Assembly (NCBI GenBank): GCA_028456385.1
Contig: JALNQF010000059.1
Location: forward strand, 1 to 64,000
Direction: 5' to 3'
Length of the DNA: 64,000 bases
Source: Ophiosphaerella korrae
Taxonomy: Eukaryota > Ascomycota > Dothideomycetes > Pleosporales > Phaeosphaeriaceae
A program made the position numbers and the translations under genes. Positions 21,661 through 35,767 of this stretch are shown piece after piece. Every line of letters begins with the position of its first letter. The first letter of the stretch is position 1. Under the pieces are notes generated by a model. The model was not told the origin of the DNA. It saw only the letters and a list, made by a program, of their open reading frames with translations, and made no database searches.

Positions 21661-24600
21661 CTTAGTCCTATTAAGCTACTATACTTAATTAAGAGCTTCT
21701 AGCCTAAAGAGAGAGTAAAACCTACCTTAACCTATAAACTCCTTTCTTATTTTATTAGCTACAAGGTACTTAAACTATTAGATCTAAAATAATTTAGATT
21801 TATAATTTAGCTCTACCTTATAAATAGTTTAGTATCTAGCGCTAACTATATATATAGTTAGAGAGTAACTTAGGCCTTTTAGCTAAAATATTAATATTAA
21901 TAAAAGAGAATAAAGATATTAAGTCCCTAAGAGCTTTCTTCCTCTTAAATAACTTATAGCCCTTTAGGTATTAATTACTATATATTATCTACAAACTACT
22001 AATCTAACTCTAGCTATAGCTATAACCTACTTAGGCTTACTCTAAGAAAATACTAGCTTTATTAGCGCTATTACCTATATAAAGCTTAAGTTACGCTGCC
22101 TCTATTTCTTTATATTAGCTATTGTTTTTATTTTAGAGTATCTATAGCTTAGGACTTTAAAGATACTACTTTTATCTTCTACTTATAATACCTTTCTCCT
22201 AAGAGCTCTAGATCTAATATCTAAAGAGTTATTTATAGAGTATTTACGTAGTTTCTAGGTTATTTAATAAAAATTTTATATAGACGTGTTATATAGCTTA
22301 TAGTAGTAGCTACTTATCTTTTTACTATTTTTTTTTATATACGTTTTATAAGCTATAGTAGTTTTTACCTTTCTATAATAGTTCTTTTACTTAATACGTC
22401 TCTACTTACTAAATTCTTCTCTTACTTATTAATTTTTAATAGCTAGCTCTTTTCTTATATATATATATTTATTAGTTAAGCTAGCGTAGGGCCCTTAGGC
22501 TCTATATTTAAACGTCTTTACTAGTAGTTAGGCTCTTATAGTTATTTACTCTTATAATTTTTAGTAAAGTTATAAATACTTTTTAGGAGTATACTTAAAC
22601 TTTATCTCTTTATTTTTTATTCTATTTTCTTCTTCTTTTCTTTAAGCTTATCTTAGCTACTCTATACTCTTTTACTAGTTTCTTAGCTCTATTTTCTTAT
22701 TTACTTTCTACTTTAATTATTATAGCTACTTTTAACTTCTAACCTAGGTCTTATATAGCTAGCTAGCTTAGCTAAAGTAATTATAGTAGTAATAATCCTT
22801 CTTAGCTACTTTATAACCTAGGTAGACTACTCTTAAGTTACTATTAAACTAAAAGTAAGGCTTCTTACTATATTTCTATAATATATTATTTCTAGTATAA
22901 AAGTAAGTATCTATCTTTCTTACTTATAGACTCTTATGTTTTACTAACTACGCTTTTCTCTTAGTTATTACTTATTTCTTTAACTACTTTCTCTTACTTA
23001 ACTTACTTTATAACCTTTTTAACTAAGCTTTTAATATCTTTAAAGAGTATAACTTTAGCTAGCTTCTTTCTTTTATTTAAGAGTTTATATATACTTACTA
23101 TAATAAGCGTAAGAATAGAGCTTACTAGTAGAATAGTCTCTATAACATTTATTCTTATAACCCTAATAGCTTTTTCTATACTTTTAATAGCTCTTAGTCT
23201 CTTTTCTACTAGCTATACTATTAGGTACGCTATTATAAGAGTTAAAAGATACTTACTTAAGACTCTTTAGCTACTTAAGCTACGCACTTATAGGATCTTT
23301 CTTTAATTAATAATCTTTAAAAGATATAAGCTTATTATAAAGCTATAGTCTATATAAGTTAGTATACTTAGAAGACTATTAGCTTTTATAGGGCCTTACT
23401 ACTAGAGCTACTACTACTAGGCTCTAATAAGGCTATAGCTTATAGTTCTAAAGAGGAAAGTAATTATAGCTATACTACCTATATTTATAGTAGTATTAGA
23501 TACTCTATTTTCTTTAATAATAAAGGTATTATCTACCTTAATAGCTTTTATATTTATTATTATATTTAGGGCTATAATTATAAGTTAAGTAAGTCTTTAA
23601 CTTTATTTTTCTTTTTACTTAATTTTATCTTAATAGTCTTTTAGAGCTTAGCTAATACGTTTTTAGTAGTCTAGTAGCTAAATATAAGTAAGTACTTTCT
23701 TAGGTTAAGAGTTTTACTAAAAGTTACTACTATATTACTAAGCTCTTTAAGTAAGAGTATACTTACGCTAATACTTTTATTCTTATAGCTACTTAGTCTT
23801 CTAGCTACTCTATTACTACGCCCTTTACGCGTAATACTATAGTAGCTAATATTTAGTATCTTATTTACTAAAATATTTCTCTAAGTTATTAAGTAGCCTA
23901 TAGGCGTCCTCTTATAATACTTAGTAAGCTAGTACGTTCTTATAAGCTTAGGGCTTACCTAGTAGTATATAGTATAGATAAGCCTAAAGATAATAACTTT
24001 AAGACTTCTAGCTATCTTTATAGCCCTACTAATAATCTTTTTTACTAGTAAGCTTATAGCTAGCGTCTCTAGAGTTATACTATACCTAAAAGTAAGTCTA
24101 ATAATTTTCTACCTACTATTTTCTTTATAGTAGATAAAGCCCTTATTTATTAAGTTCTCTCTAGTTCTTTCTACTCTTTATTTCTTTCTAGTGTTAGTAA
24201 ATACCTTTAAAGTACTTCTTCTAGTAGTTCTAGCTTACTTTTAAGCTTTTATACTACTCTAAATTCTCTCTATTAACTACTAGCCTCTTAGGCCTTATAA
24301 AGTACGCCTTTACGCCTTTTTTACCTTACTAACTTAGAGTTAGATATAAGTTACCTAAGTCTTAATAAAAGTTTAGGATACGCTTATAGACGCCCTATTA
24401 AGTTTCTTACTACTTTTACTTTTACTTCTAGCTACTATCTAGCTACTTCTTTAACTTCTCTTCTTTGCGCTCTACTTTCTAGTAGTAGTATTCCTACTTT
24501 AGTCTATTCTTAATTTAATATAATAGGTTTAAGCTCTTTTACTTCTTCTTTTAGAAGCTTTTAGTTCTCTATTTTTATACTTCTTTTACTTCTTTAGTAT

Positions 24601-25000
24601 TCTCTTAGCTTTTTACTTTAAGATCTTTTACTTTAGAATTAGAATTACTATTATATTTATTATCTAAGTAGTATTTACTTTTAGCTACCTAGGTTTAGTT
24701 TTAGAAGTCTTTTTACTACTTAAGCCTCTTCTTCTAGTTCTAAAGATAGTAATTAGTAATAATAGGTAATATAAGGTTTTTCTTCTTAGTATCTAAGTAC
24801 TAAGGCCTCTTTAGTTATTTGTTTTTAGAGAAAATTAACTAAGTTCTTTTCTTCCTATTACTAATTCTCCTATTTACTTATAATACCTACTTATTCCCTC
24901 CCCTATTTAAAATTTTTAGCTAATCTTTAGCTAAGATTAATTTCTTTATTAAGTTTCTTTTATATAAAGAATTTAAAGTTAGCTAGATTAAATTTAGGCT
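21661..25000 (-). other. C1 post-integrase region with coding-like stretch
   Basis: About 3.3 kb between integrase and 3' LTR. Roughly 22600-24500 on the minus strand can be read in one frame whose breaks are nearly all TAA/TAG. It is rich in Gln, Lys, Leu and Arg, with an E-P-S-S-S-S-S run near 23410, and looks coiled-coil-like. I do not recognise a family; a third retrotransposon ORF or a captured gene fragment are both possible. The plus strand of 23850-24500 is also readable as Gln/Ser/Leu-rich, so strand assignment is not secure. Confidence 0.35.
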
Positions 25001-26600
25001 TTTGTACTAAGATTTAAACTAATTATAGCTAATAAGTTTATACTAGTAATAGTAAGTCCTATTTATATTATTCTTATACTTACTTACTTTACTTTCTAAA
25101 TACTAGCTCTATTAGTACTAGTTTATCTAATACTCCTTTAGGTTACTCCTTAGTATTAAGTAAAGCTTACCCTTTCTTTTATCTAACTATAAAATCTTTA
25201 GCTTCTAGCTCTAAATTTTCTAAGATATTTATTAGTTCTTACTAGCTTTACTAGTAGAATTCTACTACTCTTACTCTTAGAGTGTAGTTTCTAAACTTTA
25301 TACTATCTAGGTTAGTAAGCTAGTACTATCTAGAAGGATATAACTAGATAACTTAATAAGGGCCCTTCTACTAAGGTTAGAGTTTCTACTATCTAGATTT
25401 ATTTTAGTTACTAAATAAGTCTTAAATAAGTACTAATATTCTCTTAAGTATATTTTTTATATATAATACTCTTTTAGTATTAAACTATTCTTTACTTTCT
25501 TTTTTTAGCTTAATTATATAATCTATAGCTTCTTAGAGTCTATTATTATATTTATTAAACTACTAAGCTTATAATACTAAGAGTATAGTAGTATTATAAA
25601 CTTTTAACTATAAGAGAGTTTACTATATAAAGACGTAGAGTTTAATAGGTAGGACTTGTTCCTAGCTATATATAAGGTATATTAGTATCTCTCTAGTACT
25701 ACGTTTTACTATAACCTTATCTACTTATAGCGCGTAGAGTAGATTATCTACTTAATTACCTTTAATCTTTTAGAAGGTAGCTACTAACTCTTTATAGCCT
25801 CTTTTAATTATTCCTTAGCTTTAAAAGTAATAAGTACTTCTAATAACTTTTTAGATACTATATAAGTAAGTAAAGTTAGTAACTAGTCCTTTATTTTCTA
25901 GTCCTCTATTTACTATTATTTTAAATAGTACTCTCTATCTTAAGAATATATCTTGTTTTAAGAACTTTATAATAGCTTCTAATATATTAACTCTAAGAGC
26001 TTTAGCCTCTATATATAAGCTTATAAAGTCTTAATATATAATTATATATCTCTTACTTCCTTTACTATTAAGTATATAAACTATATCTAGTATAATCTAT
26101 TTTTATAAGACCTTAGGTCTTTAATTTAGGTATAGCTCTTCTTCTACTATCTAAGGTAAATAAAATTAATATTCTTAGTAAGATTTTATATAGGTTTCTA
26201 TATCTTTAAATATATTTAGCTAGAAATATTATATCTAGATCTTTTACTATATTCTTTCTTAGCCTTAGTATCTACTTTTATTATATAGTACTTTTAGAAT
26301 CTCTAGTTACTTTTTTTTCTTATCTACTACTCTTTTTAGTAAGTACTATTTAGAGCCTTTAGCCTATAAGAGTCTTTATATAACTTTATACTTTTACGTA
26401 TTTTTATAAAGCTTTTAAGTATCTATTCTACTTATTCTAGCTAAAGTTTATAGTGTTACTAGCTATTTTATAATATTACGTAGAAAAGGTATTTCTAGAG
26501 TATCTAGTATACTTAGGTCTATTTCTATCTTTAAGTATATAAATTCTAGGTCCTAAGAGCTTATCTATAGTAAGATAAAAGTTATAGACCCTAGATAGTA
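25001..26600 (-). pseudogene. pol: C1 integrase
   Basis: Integrase core at about 25760-26110, read across RIP damage and probable small indels. It shows an E-A-K-A-L segment, a V-N-R-G/N-G-x-E-N-K segment (for the second catalytic Asp region) near 25895-25925, then G-I-x-K-V-I-R-S-T-Y-Y, the usual segment before the third acidic residue. Some of these pieces lie in different frames. The C-terminal boundary is not defined. Confidence 0.6.
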
Positions 26601-28000
26601 GTTTATAAATTCTTCTATATCTTCTTTAGGCTCTTTTAGTAGCTACTATCCTAGTAGCTCTAGTTACTTTAAAAGAGTATCTACTACTACGTTCTTTTTC
26701 CTAGCTATATACTTTATATTAAATTCCTATATATTTAGAAAAGTAAGCTATCTTATAATTAGAGCTCTTAAGAGGTTGCTAGTACTTTAATTAAGTTAAT
26801 CTATAAGTATATAGGCGTCTATTTCTACTATAAAATAAACTCTATAGATTTATAAGTAGAATTTTTTAAGTACTAGTAGTATAGCTTTATACTTATATTT
26901 CCTAGAATCCTAGTTATACTCTAAAAGTAACTATACTCCTAATTTATAGTGTACTACGTTCTAATAGCCTTTTAGGTTTTCTTACTAGAGTATTACGCCT
27001 TAACTTTTTTTACTTCTATTAACTAATATAATAATTAGTTTAATAAGCTTACTATAGTCTATAGAGACTAATACTAGTATACTAGTTAGTTAGGTTTTTA
27101 ATTTATCTATAGTAAGAAAAGCTTTTTAACTTTATTTAAATTCTTTATTCTTCTTTAGTAGCTTAAATAGTAGTATTACTATCTTAGTAAAACCTTTAAT
27201 CTAGATTCTATAGTATACGTAAAACCTAATAAATATTTAGACTTTCTTTAGAGATCTATAGGCTAGCTATTTAATTATCTTTAGACCTTCTTATTAGCTA
27301 GGTACTAGCCCTCTTTATCTACTATATACCCTATAATCTTTATAGAGTTGTAGTACTAATCTAATTTAAAACCTAAAGTAGTAGTACTAGCCTTTTTAAA
27401 GTTATATAAAACTTTATTTATATTAATAATATATTTACTAATAAACCTTTAGATCCTAGGTTCTAGTAAGTCTAAGTTATAGCCTATTTTTAGGCCTTTT
27501 ACTACGATATTATCTATATATAATATATAGCTAGTTAGAATTAATTTTTATAGGATTTTAGTTACTACTTATATAAACTTAGTAATAGAGTTTATAGTAC
27601 TTATAAGTAGAGTATATTACTATACTAGTCTATAAGTTAGTATATAAAATACTATAAGTAGTCTAGAGTTCTAATAGAGCTCTACTTAATTATATCTAGA
27701 GAAGAAGTTTATTAGAGATATAACGTAGTAACCTATAAATTCCTCTAAGAATTTATCTAAGTTTAAAAGTAGGTTAGCGTCCCTAATAGTTATACTATTA
27801 GTACGCTAGGTATTATTAATAAGTTAGTATCCTTAGTCCTTTTTTTTTACTAGAAACTAAGAGTTACTATATAGGCTTTTACTTAATTTAAGGACTTCTT
27901 AGTCTAACTATTCCTAAATTATCTTATTAACTACTTCTCTTAGTTTATAAAGTATAAGAAAGCTATCCTCTTTCTAGGCTTTATAGAGTACTATATTAAT
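26601..28000 (-). pseudogene. pol: C1 RT and RNase H
   Basis: RT at about 27250-27960. A K-K-K-D segment with a Y-x-L-I-N-N continuation lies near 27790-27860, and the palm motif is Y-I-D-N-I-V-V (YIDD) near 27504-27525. The RNase H/connection end has I-x-Y-I-A-R-K-K-N-V-V-V-D-T-L near 26670-26730, equivalent to the usual G-K-x-N-x-x-A-D-A-L-S-R. Clear Ty3/gypsy signature on the minus strand. Confidence 0.75.
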
Positions 28001-29700
28001 TTAAACTAGTAAGATAATATTAGAGTAGATATAGCTAAATTCTATAAAGTTAAAGCTTAATATAGCTTCTTAATATAGAAAAACTTTAATTAGTATCTTT
28101 TTTTCTCTTAGCTATAGCTAGTTAGTAATCTTTATTTTTACTAGTTATTCTTCTATAACCTAAGTACCTATAGAAAAGAGAGTAGTCTTATTAGTAATAT
28201 ATTATTAGAATTATCTCTAGCTTTAGTTATTATTTACTAGCTACCTAAGTTCTACTCTTACTTTCTAGTCTAATTAACTCTCTACTTAGTAGAGCTATAC
28301 TAAAGAGTTATAGACTAGCTATACTTTTTTACCTTTTAACTTATATATAGTATTTAGCTTAAATTGTAGTTTTATCTTTAATAAGCTTTTAGGTATCTAT
28401 TTTCTTCTTTCTACTTATTTCTATATCTCTATAAAGTTTTCTAGAATTTCTAAAATACTTTTATCTAGAAAAATACTAGCTTATTTTATTATTATTAGAT
28501 CTACCTATAGATTATTCTATAATTCCTAGTATAGATACTAGGTACTACTAATAGTTTTCTAGGCGTCTCTTTCTTATTTCTCTATTTTCTAGGTATCTAT
28601 TTATAGAACTCTACTCCTAGTAGTAAAGTTCTTTACTAGTTTTTCTATTATTATTATATTTATTTATCTTATACTTTCTATTCTATTAAATATTACTATA
28701 AACTTTATAAAAGTATTTTAATTTTTTAACTAAACTTTATAGTATATTTAGCTATTATCTTCTTATTTAAAAGAGTATTAATAATCTATTATAAATAGGT
28801 TCCTAAGGATTATTAAGTAAGAGAGACTTCTTATAATAAAGAAGTTAGACTAAACTTTAATACTTCTAATAATAACTAGTACGCCCTATATAATCCCTTT
28901 AAAGGACTCCTTTACTCTATTTATAGTAACTAGCTATACTCTAGCTATTTCTTTAGGTATAGAAGTTATACTTAAGCTAGTAGCTAGAGCTATTTTAAGG
29001 TAGATTATATTAAGTTCTACTCCTAAGTTAAGTAAGGCTAGTAGTCTAGTCCTATAGACCTAGATTATTACTTTTAGGTATTCTTTTCTAAGTCTTTTAA
29101 TCCTACTAAGTTAGTTATATTCTAAGTACTCTTTTACTATATTTATATTAGCTATAAAACTAGTAAAGCGTATAAGTATAATAAAAAGTACTTTAGTAGA
29201 AGAGCCTAAGAGTTTATAAGCTCTATACCTAACGATTTTTCTATTTATAGCTTTTACTATTACTTAGTTAAGAATATTAGTATTTATTACGTATAAGTGT
29301 AGGCTATTCTAGGATAGAGCTACTAGTAGTCTCTTAAGGCTCTAAAGTATCTTTCCTAAGTCTTTAGTTATATTTACTATTACTCTTATATTTATAAACT
29401 TTTCTAACTTATTTACTATAAAAGTAGGCTTTATAAGCTTCTTAAGAAGGTCTAGTATATTAGCTAGGAGTATTTATATAAATAGAAATACTAGCGCTTC
29501 TATAACTTTTTATATTACTTCTTTAGTATTTAGTTTTAGAGTATTAATCTACCTAAGCTTTTTTACGTAGTTCTTTTATTTATCTATTTTTTTAAGAAGT
29601 TATTCTAGATCTATTTCTATTTCTATATTATTAAATTAGGTCTACTTAGATTTAAAAAATTTAGCCTCTTTTTTGTAATTATTTTGTATAGCTAGAATAG
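28001..29700 (-). pseudogene. pro: C1 protease region
   Basis: The active site is visible as A-L-L-N-L-G-V-E-L-N-I-I at about 29005-29040, i.e. L-D-S-G-A-E with GAT to AAT, TCA to TTA and GCA to GTA. The rest of the stretch links protease to RT and is not individually recognisable. Confidence 0.7.
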
Positions 29701-31906
29701 GTACTAAGAGCTCTTAGGTTCTAAACCTTACTATAGCAATATATATAGTTTTAGTAATATCTTCTTCTACTAGATTTCTTTTTATTTTTAGTTACTATAT
29801 CTAGAATCTATTATATTCTTCTACACTTACTATTCTATCTTCTTCTAAATTATCTATTATACCCCTAAGTAAGTTTATTACTACTATTATCTAAGGCTAT
29901 ACTAGCTATTATATTATAGAGTTTAGTATTACCTAAGAGTCTATTTCTTTATACTTTAGGTCTTATATTCTCTACTAGATATACTAGATTATTATATTAT
30001 TCTAGTTACCTCTTACTCTAATCTATTTAATAAACTCTTAGTAAGTTTACTCTATACTTTATTAGTATCTTCTAGTTTCTAGATTAAACTAAATCTATCT
30101 ATTAAGTATTAAAGCTTTTCTTTCTTTATAGTTATTAACGTAGTAATTTAGGTCTCTATACCTAATATAACTATAAAAGTCTAAACTTATACTTACTACG
30201 TTATTCTAATACTAAGGTCTTACGTTATTCTAAAATAGTAGTAGAAAGTTTTTTTAAAATTATAGCCTTATTATAAAAGGCGTTACTAACTATAGGTTTA
30301 CTATAGCCTAAGGAGTCTATAGATACTTATTTACCTTAATTTATTTTTCTATAACTAAGTATACCTCTAGTAGCTAGATAAGTTCTTAGGTTCTAGCGTT
30401 TAGGTTATTTATAGCTATAAAGGTAATTACTTAGAGTTTTATTATTTTAAAGTATTTTATAAGATTATTAACTTCTAATTATATAACTTCTATTCTTAGA
30501 AGTATTTAGACTCTCTTCTATCCTTAAGTCTAGTTATAAGAGTTAGGTATAAGCTTTATATTAAGAGGCCTAAATATTCCTTTAAGTATTATATATAGTT
30601 ATTTCCTATAGCTTATAAGCTTTAGTATACTTATAGTTCTTTTAAAAGCTAAGTTAAAACGTTCTACTTATAGGTCTCTCTATACTAGCTAGTTAAGGTA
30701 CTTCTAGATTATTTAAAAGTTAAAGTCTTTTATATTTTTATTACTTAGGTTATATTTATTAAAGACTTTTTATAAGTAGTACTTATTAAGTCTTTTTACT
30801 AAGTAGTATCTCTTTATAGCCTCTATAATTATTCTTACTCTCTAGTACTTTATAAACTAAGGGCTAAAGTTATTAAAGTAGTCTTAGAGAAAAAAGTTAT
30901 CTATAAGTAAGTATTACTATAGCTAGGTTTAGAGTACTTCTTCTATCTCTTTTTATTATACTTTATTAGACTCTTAGAACCTATTTTTTATTACTTCTCT
31001 AACCTTTACCTAATCTTTAGCTTTTTCTACCTCTATAAACTTAGTTATACTTTATTTAATAATATCTTTTCTTATCTTATTACTAAATATAATAACGTTA
31101 TAGATCTAGTCTCTAATAAGCTATCTATAAAAGATTACTTATTCCTTAATACTATCTAGAAACTCTATTATATTAGTACTAGTAAACTTAAACTTTTTAT
31201 CTATAAATAGGTTTTATTTACTAATATATACTTTACTACTCTATTCTACTATTATTTTAATAGCTACTATAAGCTAGCTAAATATTTCTAAAGATATCTT
31301 AATTATTAGTTAAAGTATATTTAAGATAGTAAAGCTATTATCTATTATTAGTATACTAATTCTTTTAGGTATATCTTATAGTCTTTTAGGTATTAGGTTT
31401 AAGAGTTCTAAGTTATATAAAAAAGTTCTTAGCTAGTAAAAAGATAGCCTTAGTATAGTCTCTTTATTAGATAATAGGTTAGATCTTATAGCTTAGGACT
31501 ACCTTATAATATTCTTTCTTTTACTTCTCTTTTTATATATTATTTGTCTATAATTATAGTATACTACTTACTACTACTAGGCTATTTCTTTTTACTATAC
31601 TACTTGTTATTTTATTCTATTTTTACTATTTTCTTACTAGTTATTTTTCTATTTTAATATTCCTATTATCTATACTTCTACTAGCTATTTATTAGGTACC
31701 TAAAGGCTTATTAAGAGCTTCTCTAATATTTTCTATTAGCTTCTTTATTTTTAGCTAGTTACGCTACCTACCTTTTATACTACTTATAGCCCTTTAGGTC
31801 TTAGGCTCTATATATTTATAGTGTATTTTTATTTTTATACTTATACTTATACTATACTTATTCTTATATAAAATAAGTTAGCTTATCTTTAGTTTTATAT
31901 ATATAC
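29701..31906 (-). pseudogene. gag: C1 gag
   Basis: Minus-strand coding-like stretch at the 5' side of C1. A segment near 31120-31205 reads K-F-K-F-T-S-T-N-I-I-E-F-L-D-S-I, the pattern at the start of many fungal gypsy capsids (F-x-G-x-N-x-x-x-F-L). A zinc knuckle is not evident. Interrupted close to its upstream side by B2 at 31912. Confidence 0.6.
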
Positions 31907-31911
31907 CTATT
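31907..31911. repeat. Target site duplication of B2 (CTATT)
   Basis: CTATT is repeated exactly at 38730-38734. It is also part of the 12-bp repeat unit of C1, so B2 landed at the edge of that array. Confidence 0.9.
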
Positions 31912-32353
31912 TATTAAGTCCTTAGAACTAGTAAAGGTAATAAGGGCAAGTAGGCTTTTATAAGATAAGCGAGGTTAATAAATAAGTTAGTTACTTAACT
32001 TAATTAATAGTTAGCTCTTATTAGAGTATTACAAGGTATATAAGTATTAATAGGTAGATAAGAATCTAATTAAAGTATTAGTCGTAATACTCTATTAGGA
32101 TAAGAGGTAAAGAAGAGATTAAATACAATAGTCTATAAAGGTCTATTAACGTTCCTATATACTTACTATCTAGTGTTTATTCCTAAGCGCTTACTTTAGA
32201 GCGTTTACTCTAGAGCGCTTATTCTAGAGTGTTTACTCTAGAGTATTTACTCTAGAGCGTTTACTACTAAATAGTTACGTGTTCTACTACGCTATATTAC
32301 TTAGCCTAATCGCGTACAATATAATAGCTTACCTACTACTTAGTATTATAATA
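31912..32353 (-). repeat. B2 3' LTR (442 bp)
   Basis: Plus strand starts TATTAAGTCC and ends TTATAATA. 14-bp array at 32187-32266. Confidence 0.95.
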
Positions 32354-32476
32354 CTATCTCCCTTTCTTACGCTAGGTCTATCCTTAGGCCTAGGCCTCTA
32401 TTAGCTAGGTCTAGCTTATAAGTAGTTTACTCTACCTTCTAGTTAAAAACTATCTTACTATAATATTACCTCCCTT

Positions 32477-32957
32477 ATAGTCTTGTAGACTTTATCTCTT
32501 ATTAGAAATCTTTACTATAAACTATATTTCTAAAACACCTTATCTATATTACTCTTTCTTAGGTATTTTTTATTTTATTATACTAGATTCTACTCTAAAG
32601 TATACTAAGTATACTTATATAGGGTATCTCTATATTAGTATAACCTAAGAGTCTCTTAATTAAACTTATAAAGAGTTCTATAAAAAGGTTAATAATAATA
32701 AAAAACTTCTTACTATTATTATTACTTATTTACTACGTAATAAGAAAATATTAAAATCTACTAAAGAGCGTACTTATTATAAGGCCTTGTGCCTAGCGTT
32801 AGAGTTAGAGTAAGAAGGTAATAAGGTCTTAGCGTAAGTTCTTAACTATTCTACTACTACTATTAATGTTGCCTCTTCTCCTACTATCTAGTCTACTATT
32901 AGCTTATTAGATAAGTTTATTATAACTAAGGGCGCTTTATAAGCTCTACGTAGTTAG
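32477..32957 (+). pseudogene. Antisense Cys-cluster ORF of B2
   Basis: Colinear with 13960-14440 of B1. The Cys positions of the K-C-T-C-I-R-C cluster are more eroded here (several TGT now TAT), while the basic segment with N-K-K-I-L-K and E-R-A-Y-Y-K-A-L is kept. Independent RIP of the two copies left the same frame readable. Function unknown. Confidence 0.5.
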
Positions 32958-32966
32958 GTTTATTAT

Positions 32967-34377
32967 AGAACTTTCTTCTACTAATATATCTATTATATCC
33001 TAGCTATAGCTTTATATATCCTATATATCCTAGTATATTATACTTACTTCTTACTTTCTTAAGTATCTACTAATAATTCTATAGATTAGCTTTAGGTTCT
33101 TATATATTTTTGCTCGCTAAGTAGCCTTTTTATTTTACTAGCTACTCTTAGAGAAACTATATACTTTAAAAGGCGTTACGTCTTATTTTTTAATATCTCT
33201 ATAAGTCTTCGACTTTAAACTTATTATCCTCTTTTTTCTAATATTAGAATTGTTACTATACTAGTGTTTTTAACTTAGCTAGTTCTAGTAGGCTTATATA
33301 GAACTTAGGGTGTACCTTAGTATTTTTAGGTAGTTCTAGTGTTTTTATTACTAGCCTATTATCTTCTTTAACTAAAAATAGTCTAACTTTAACGTAGTCT
33401 AGTCCTTTACTAGGTTACTTTGTTCGTAGATTCCTAGTATAAAGATACGCTTTATCTCCTTCTTTTAGCTAAGGTACTATTTTTTATTTTTAATTAACAT
33501 ATAAAATACTTTATTTCTAAGCTTCTTCTAGTTTTTTCTTTATCTTGTTATAGAGTTCTCGTATATTTTCTATTCTAACTAATACTACCTCTATCTTAGG
33601 TCCTAGTAGTATTTTTTTAAATAAATTAGAGTATATCCTATAGTTTGTAAAATATAGTATTTTACCTATTACTTCTAAGTACTTATTATTGTACGCTAAC
33701 TATACTATAAGTAATAGTAATACCTAATTATTCTACTTCTAGTTACTATAAATCCTTAGGTATATCTTTAATATCTTATTAGTCTATTCTATCTATCTAT
33801 CTATCTATAGATAATAGGCTATTAATAGCTTTCTTTTTGTCCCTATTACTATAAGTAGTATTATCTAGTAATTAGACGTAAAAAGCTTATCTCTATTACT
33901 AATAATACTCTTTAGTATCTTGTATCTTTGTATTAGCACGTCTAGTAGTACGTGTCCTAGCTAATCTACTATATAGTTACTTTAGAATTTCTCTATTTCG
34001 GCGTATTTTGTAAATTAGTCTACGATTACTATTATTGTATTATATCCTATTCCTATTACTAGGTCCTTTAATATTAGTAGTCCTATAATAAAGTCTATTG
34101 CAACGTCTATCTATAGTTCTTCTAGTATCTTAATTGCCTATATTTCTCTATAAGGTATATATATCTTGTGCTTATTCTTCTAGTAATCTACGTATTCTTT
34201 AATAAACTACGTTACTTTCTCTTTTATCTTACTAAATCTATAGTTCCTTTAGATTAGTTCTATAGTTTATGTAATCCCTAGGTACTTATATACTAGGTTA
34301 TTATAGTATTATCGTATAATTACTTCTTGTAATTCTTCTAGAACCTTGTTTATAATCTTAACTAAGTTGTTAATCTC
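32967..34377 (-). pseudogene. pol: B2 integrase and chromodomain
   Basis: Colinear with B1 14450-15860. Chromodomain near 33040-33195, integrase first Asp segment near 34090-34105, and the TCTA-rich H-P-Q-T-D-G-Q segment near 33785-33820. RIP stops throughout. Confidence 0.8.
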
Positions 34378-34416
34378 TTACTCTTCTACTAGTTGTATAT
34401 TTAGTACTAGGTATCC

Positions 34417-35767
34417 TTATCTATTATTCTAGAGTATAGCTTCTTCTACTACTTATCTCTTCCCTATAATATTGTATTTTTAGCTAAGCGCGTCTACTTA
34501 GCTATTTTCCTTACTTAGTATATACTAAATCTTAAATTTATACTATCTTAGCTATTCTAACTATTGTATCTATCTATCCTTTAACTTCTTACTTGTTAGG
34601 AAGTATATTAGGTTCTTGTAATCTATCTTAATAATTACTTCTATTACGCTTTTAGCGTATACTCTCTAATATTTAAGCGTATTAACTATTATAAGTAGCT
34701 CCTTATTATATACGTTGTATCTTTCTTCTTACTCTATAAACTTCTCTAAATAGTATATAATTAGATACTATTTCTCTTTATACTCTTGTAGCGCTATCGC
34801 TCTATAAGCTAGATTAGATATATCTATCTTAATTACTAGAGTCTTATTACTATAAAATTACTTTAAAACTAGTAGTATAATATAGGCTTACTTAAGTTCC
34901 TTGTAAGCTTATTTCTACTCTACTCCTTATTCTTATATTATATCTTTTCTTATAAGCTTTATAAGTAGTAGTACCTTCTTTAAAAATCTCTCTATAAAGT
35001 ATTAGTTAAAGTTAATAAATCCTAGGAACAATTATACGTCTTTAACTATCTTAGGTTCCTTCTATTCTTCTACTACTTTAATCTTTTCTTAGCTTATCTT
35101 AACTTTGTTAATACCTATTATATATCCTAGAAACTCTACTTCTATCTTGTACTATTTACACTTTTCTAGCTTTAGTTATAGGTTATATTAGTCTAAGTAC
35201 TATAGTACTATTATTACTTACTCTACGTACTCGCCTTCTTCTTTAGAATATATTAGTATATTATCTAAGTAGGCTATAATAAACTTATCTAAGTATTCTT
35301 ATAATATATTATTAATTAGTCTTTAGAACGTTACTAGTGTATTTATTAGTCTAAAGAGCATTACTATATATTTATAATATCTATAGCGTGTTTAGAATAC
35401 TATCTTCTACTCTTTACTTACCTTAATTTGTATTAGGTAGTATCTATCCTTTAGGTCTAGCTTTATAAAAATCTTTACTCTACTTAGCTTATCTTAGAGT
35501 TTATCTATATGTAGTAGTAAGTATTAGTCTTTTACTATAATATTGTTTAGCTTTTAGTAGTCTACGTATATCCTTAGTAGTCTCTTCTTCTTTAGTACGA
35601 AGAGAATTAGGAATCTTACTAATAACGAGGATTCTCGTATATATCCTTTCTTTAGGTCTTAGTTTAGTCTTTCTTAGAGTATTACTAATTTACTCTCTAT
35701 TAATTAGTAAATAGGCTTAAAAGGTAGCTCCTTTTCTTCCTATAACTTAATTATATAGTCCTAGGGT
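34417..35767 (-). pseudogene. pol: B2 RT and RNase H
   Basis: Colinear with B1 15900-17250. The palm motif region is near 35262-35278, with the Asp pair altered by RIP (minus strand reads Y-L-D-N). The L-F-V-x-K-K segment is near 35590-35610. Confidence 0.85.

Noticed and set aside
23380..24500. Possible pogo/Fot-type transposase C-terminus on the minus strand (poly-Ser linker then helical segment)
   Set aside because: Only a loose resemblance to such C-termini. No DDE core, no terminal inverted repeats and no TA duplication around it. Left as unrecognised C1 coding-like sequence.
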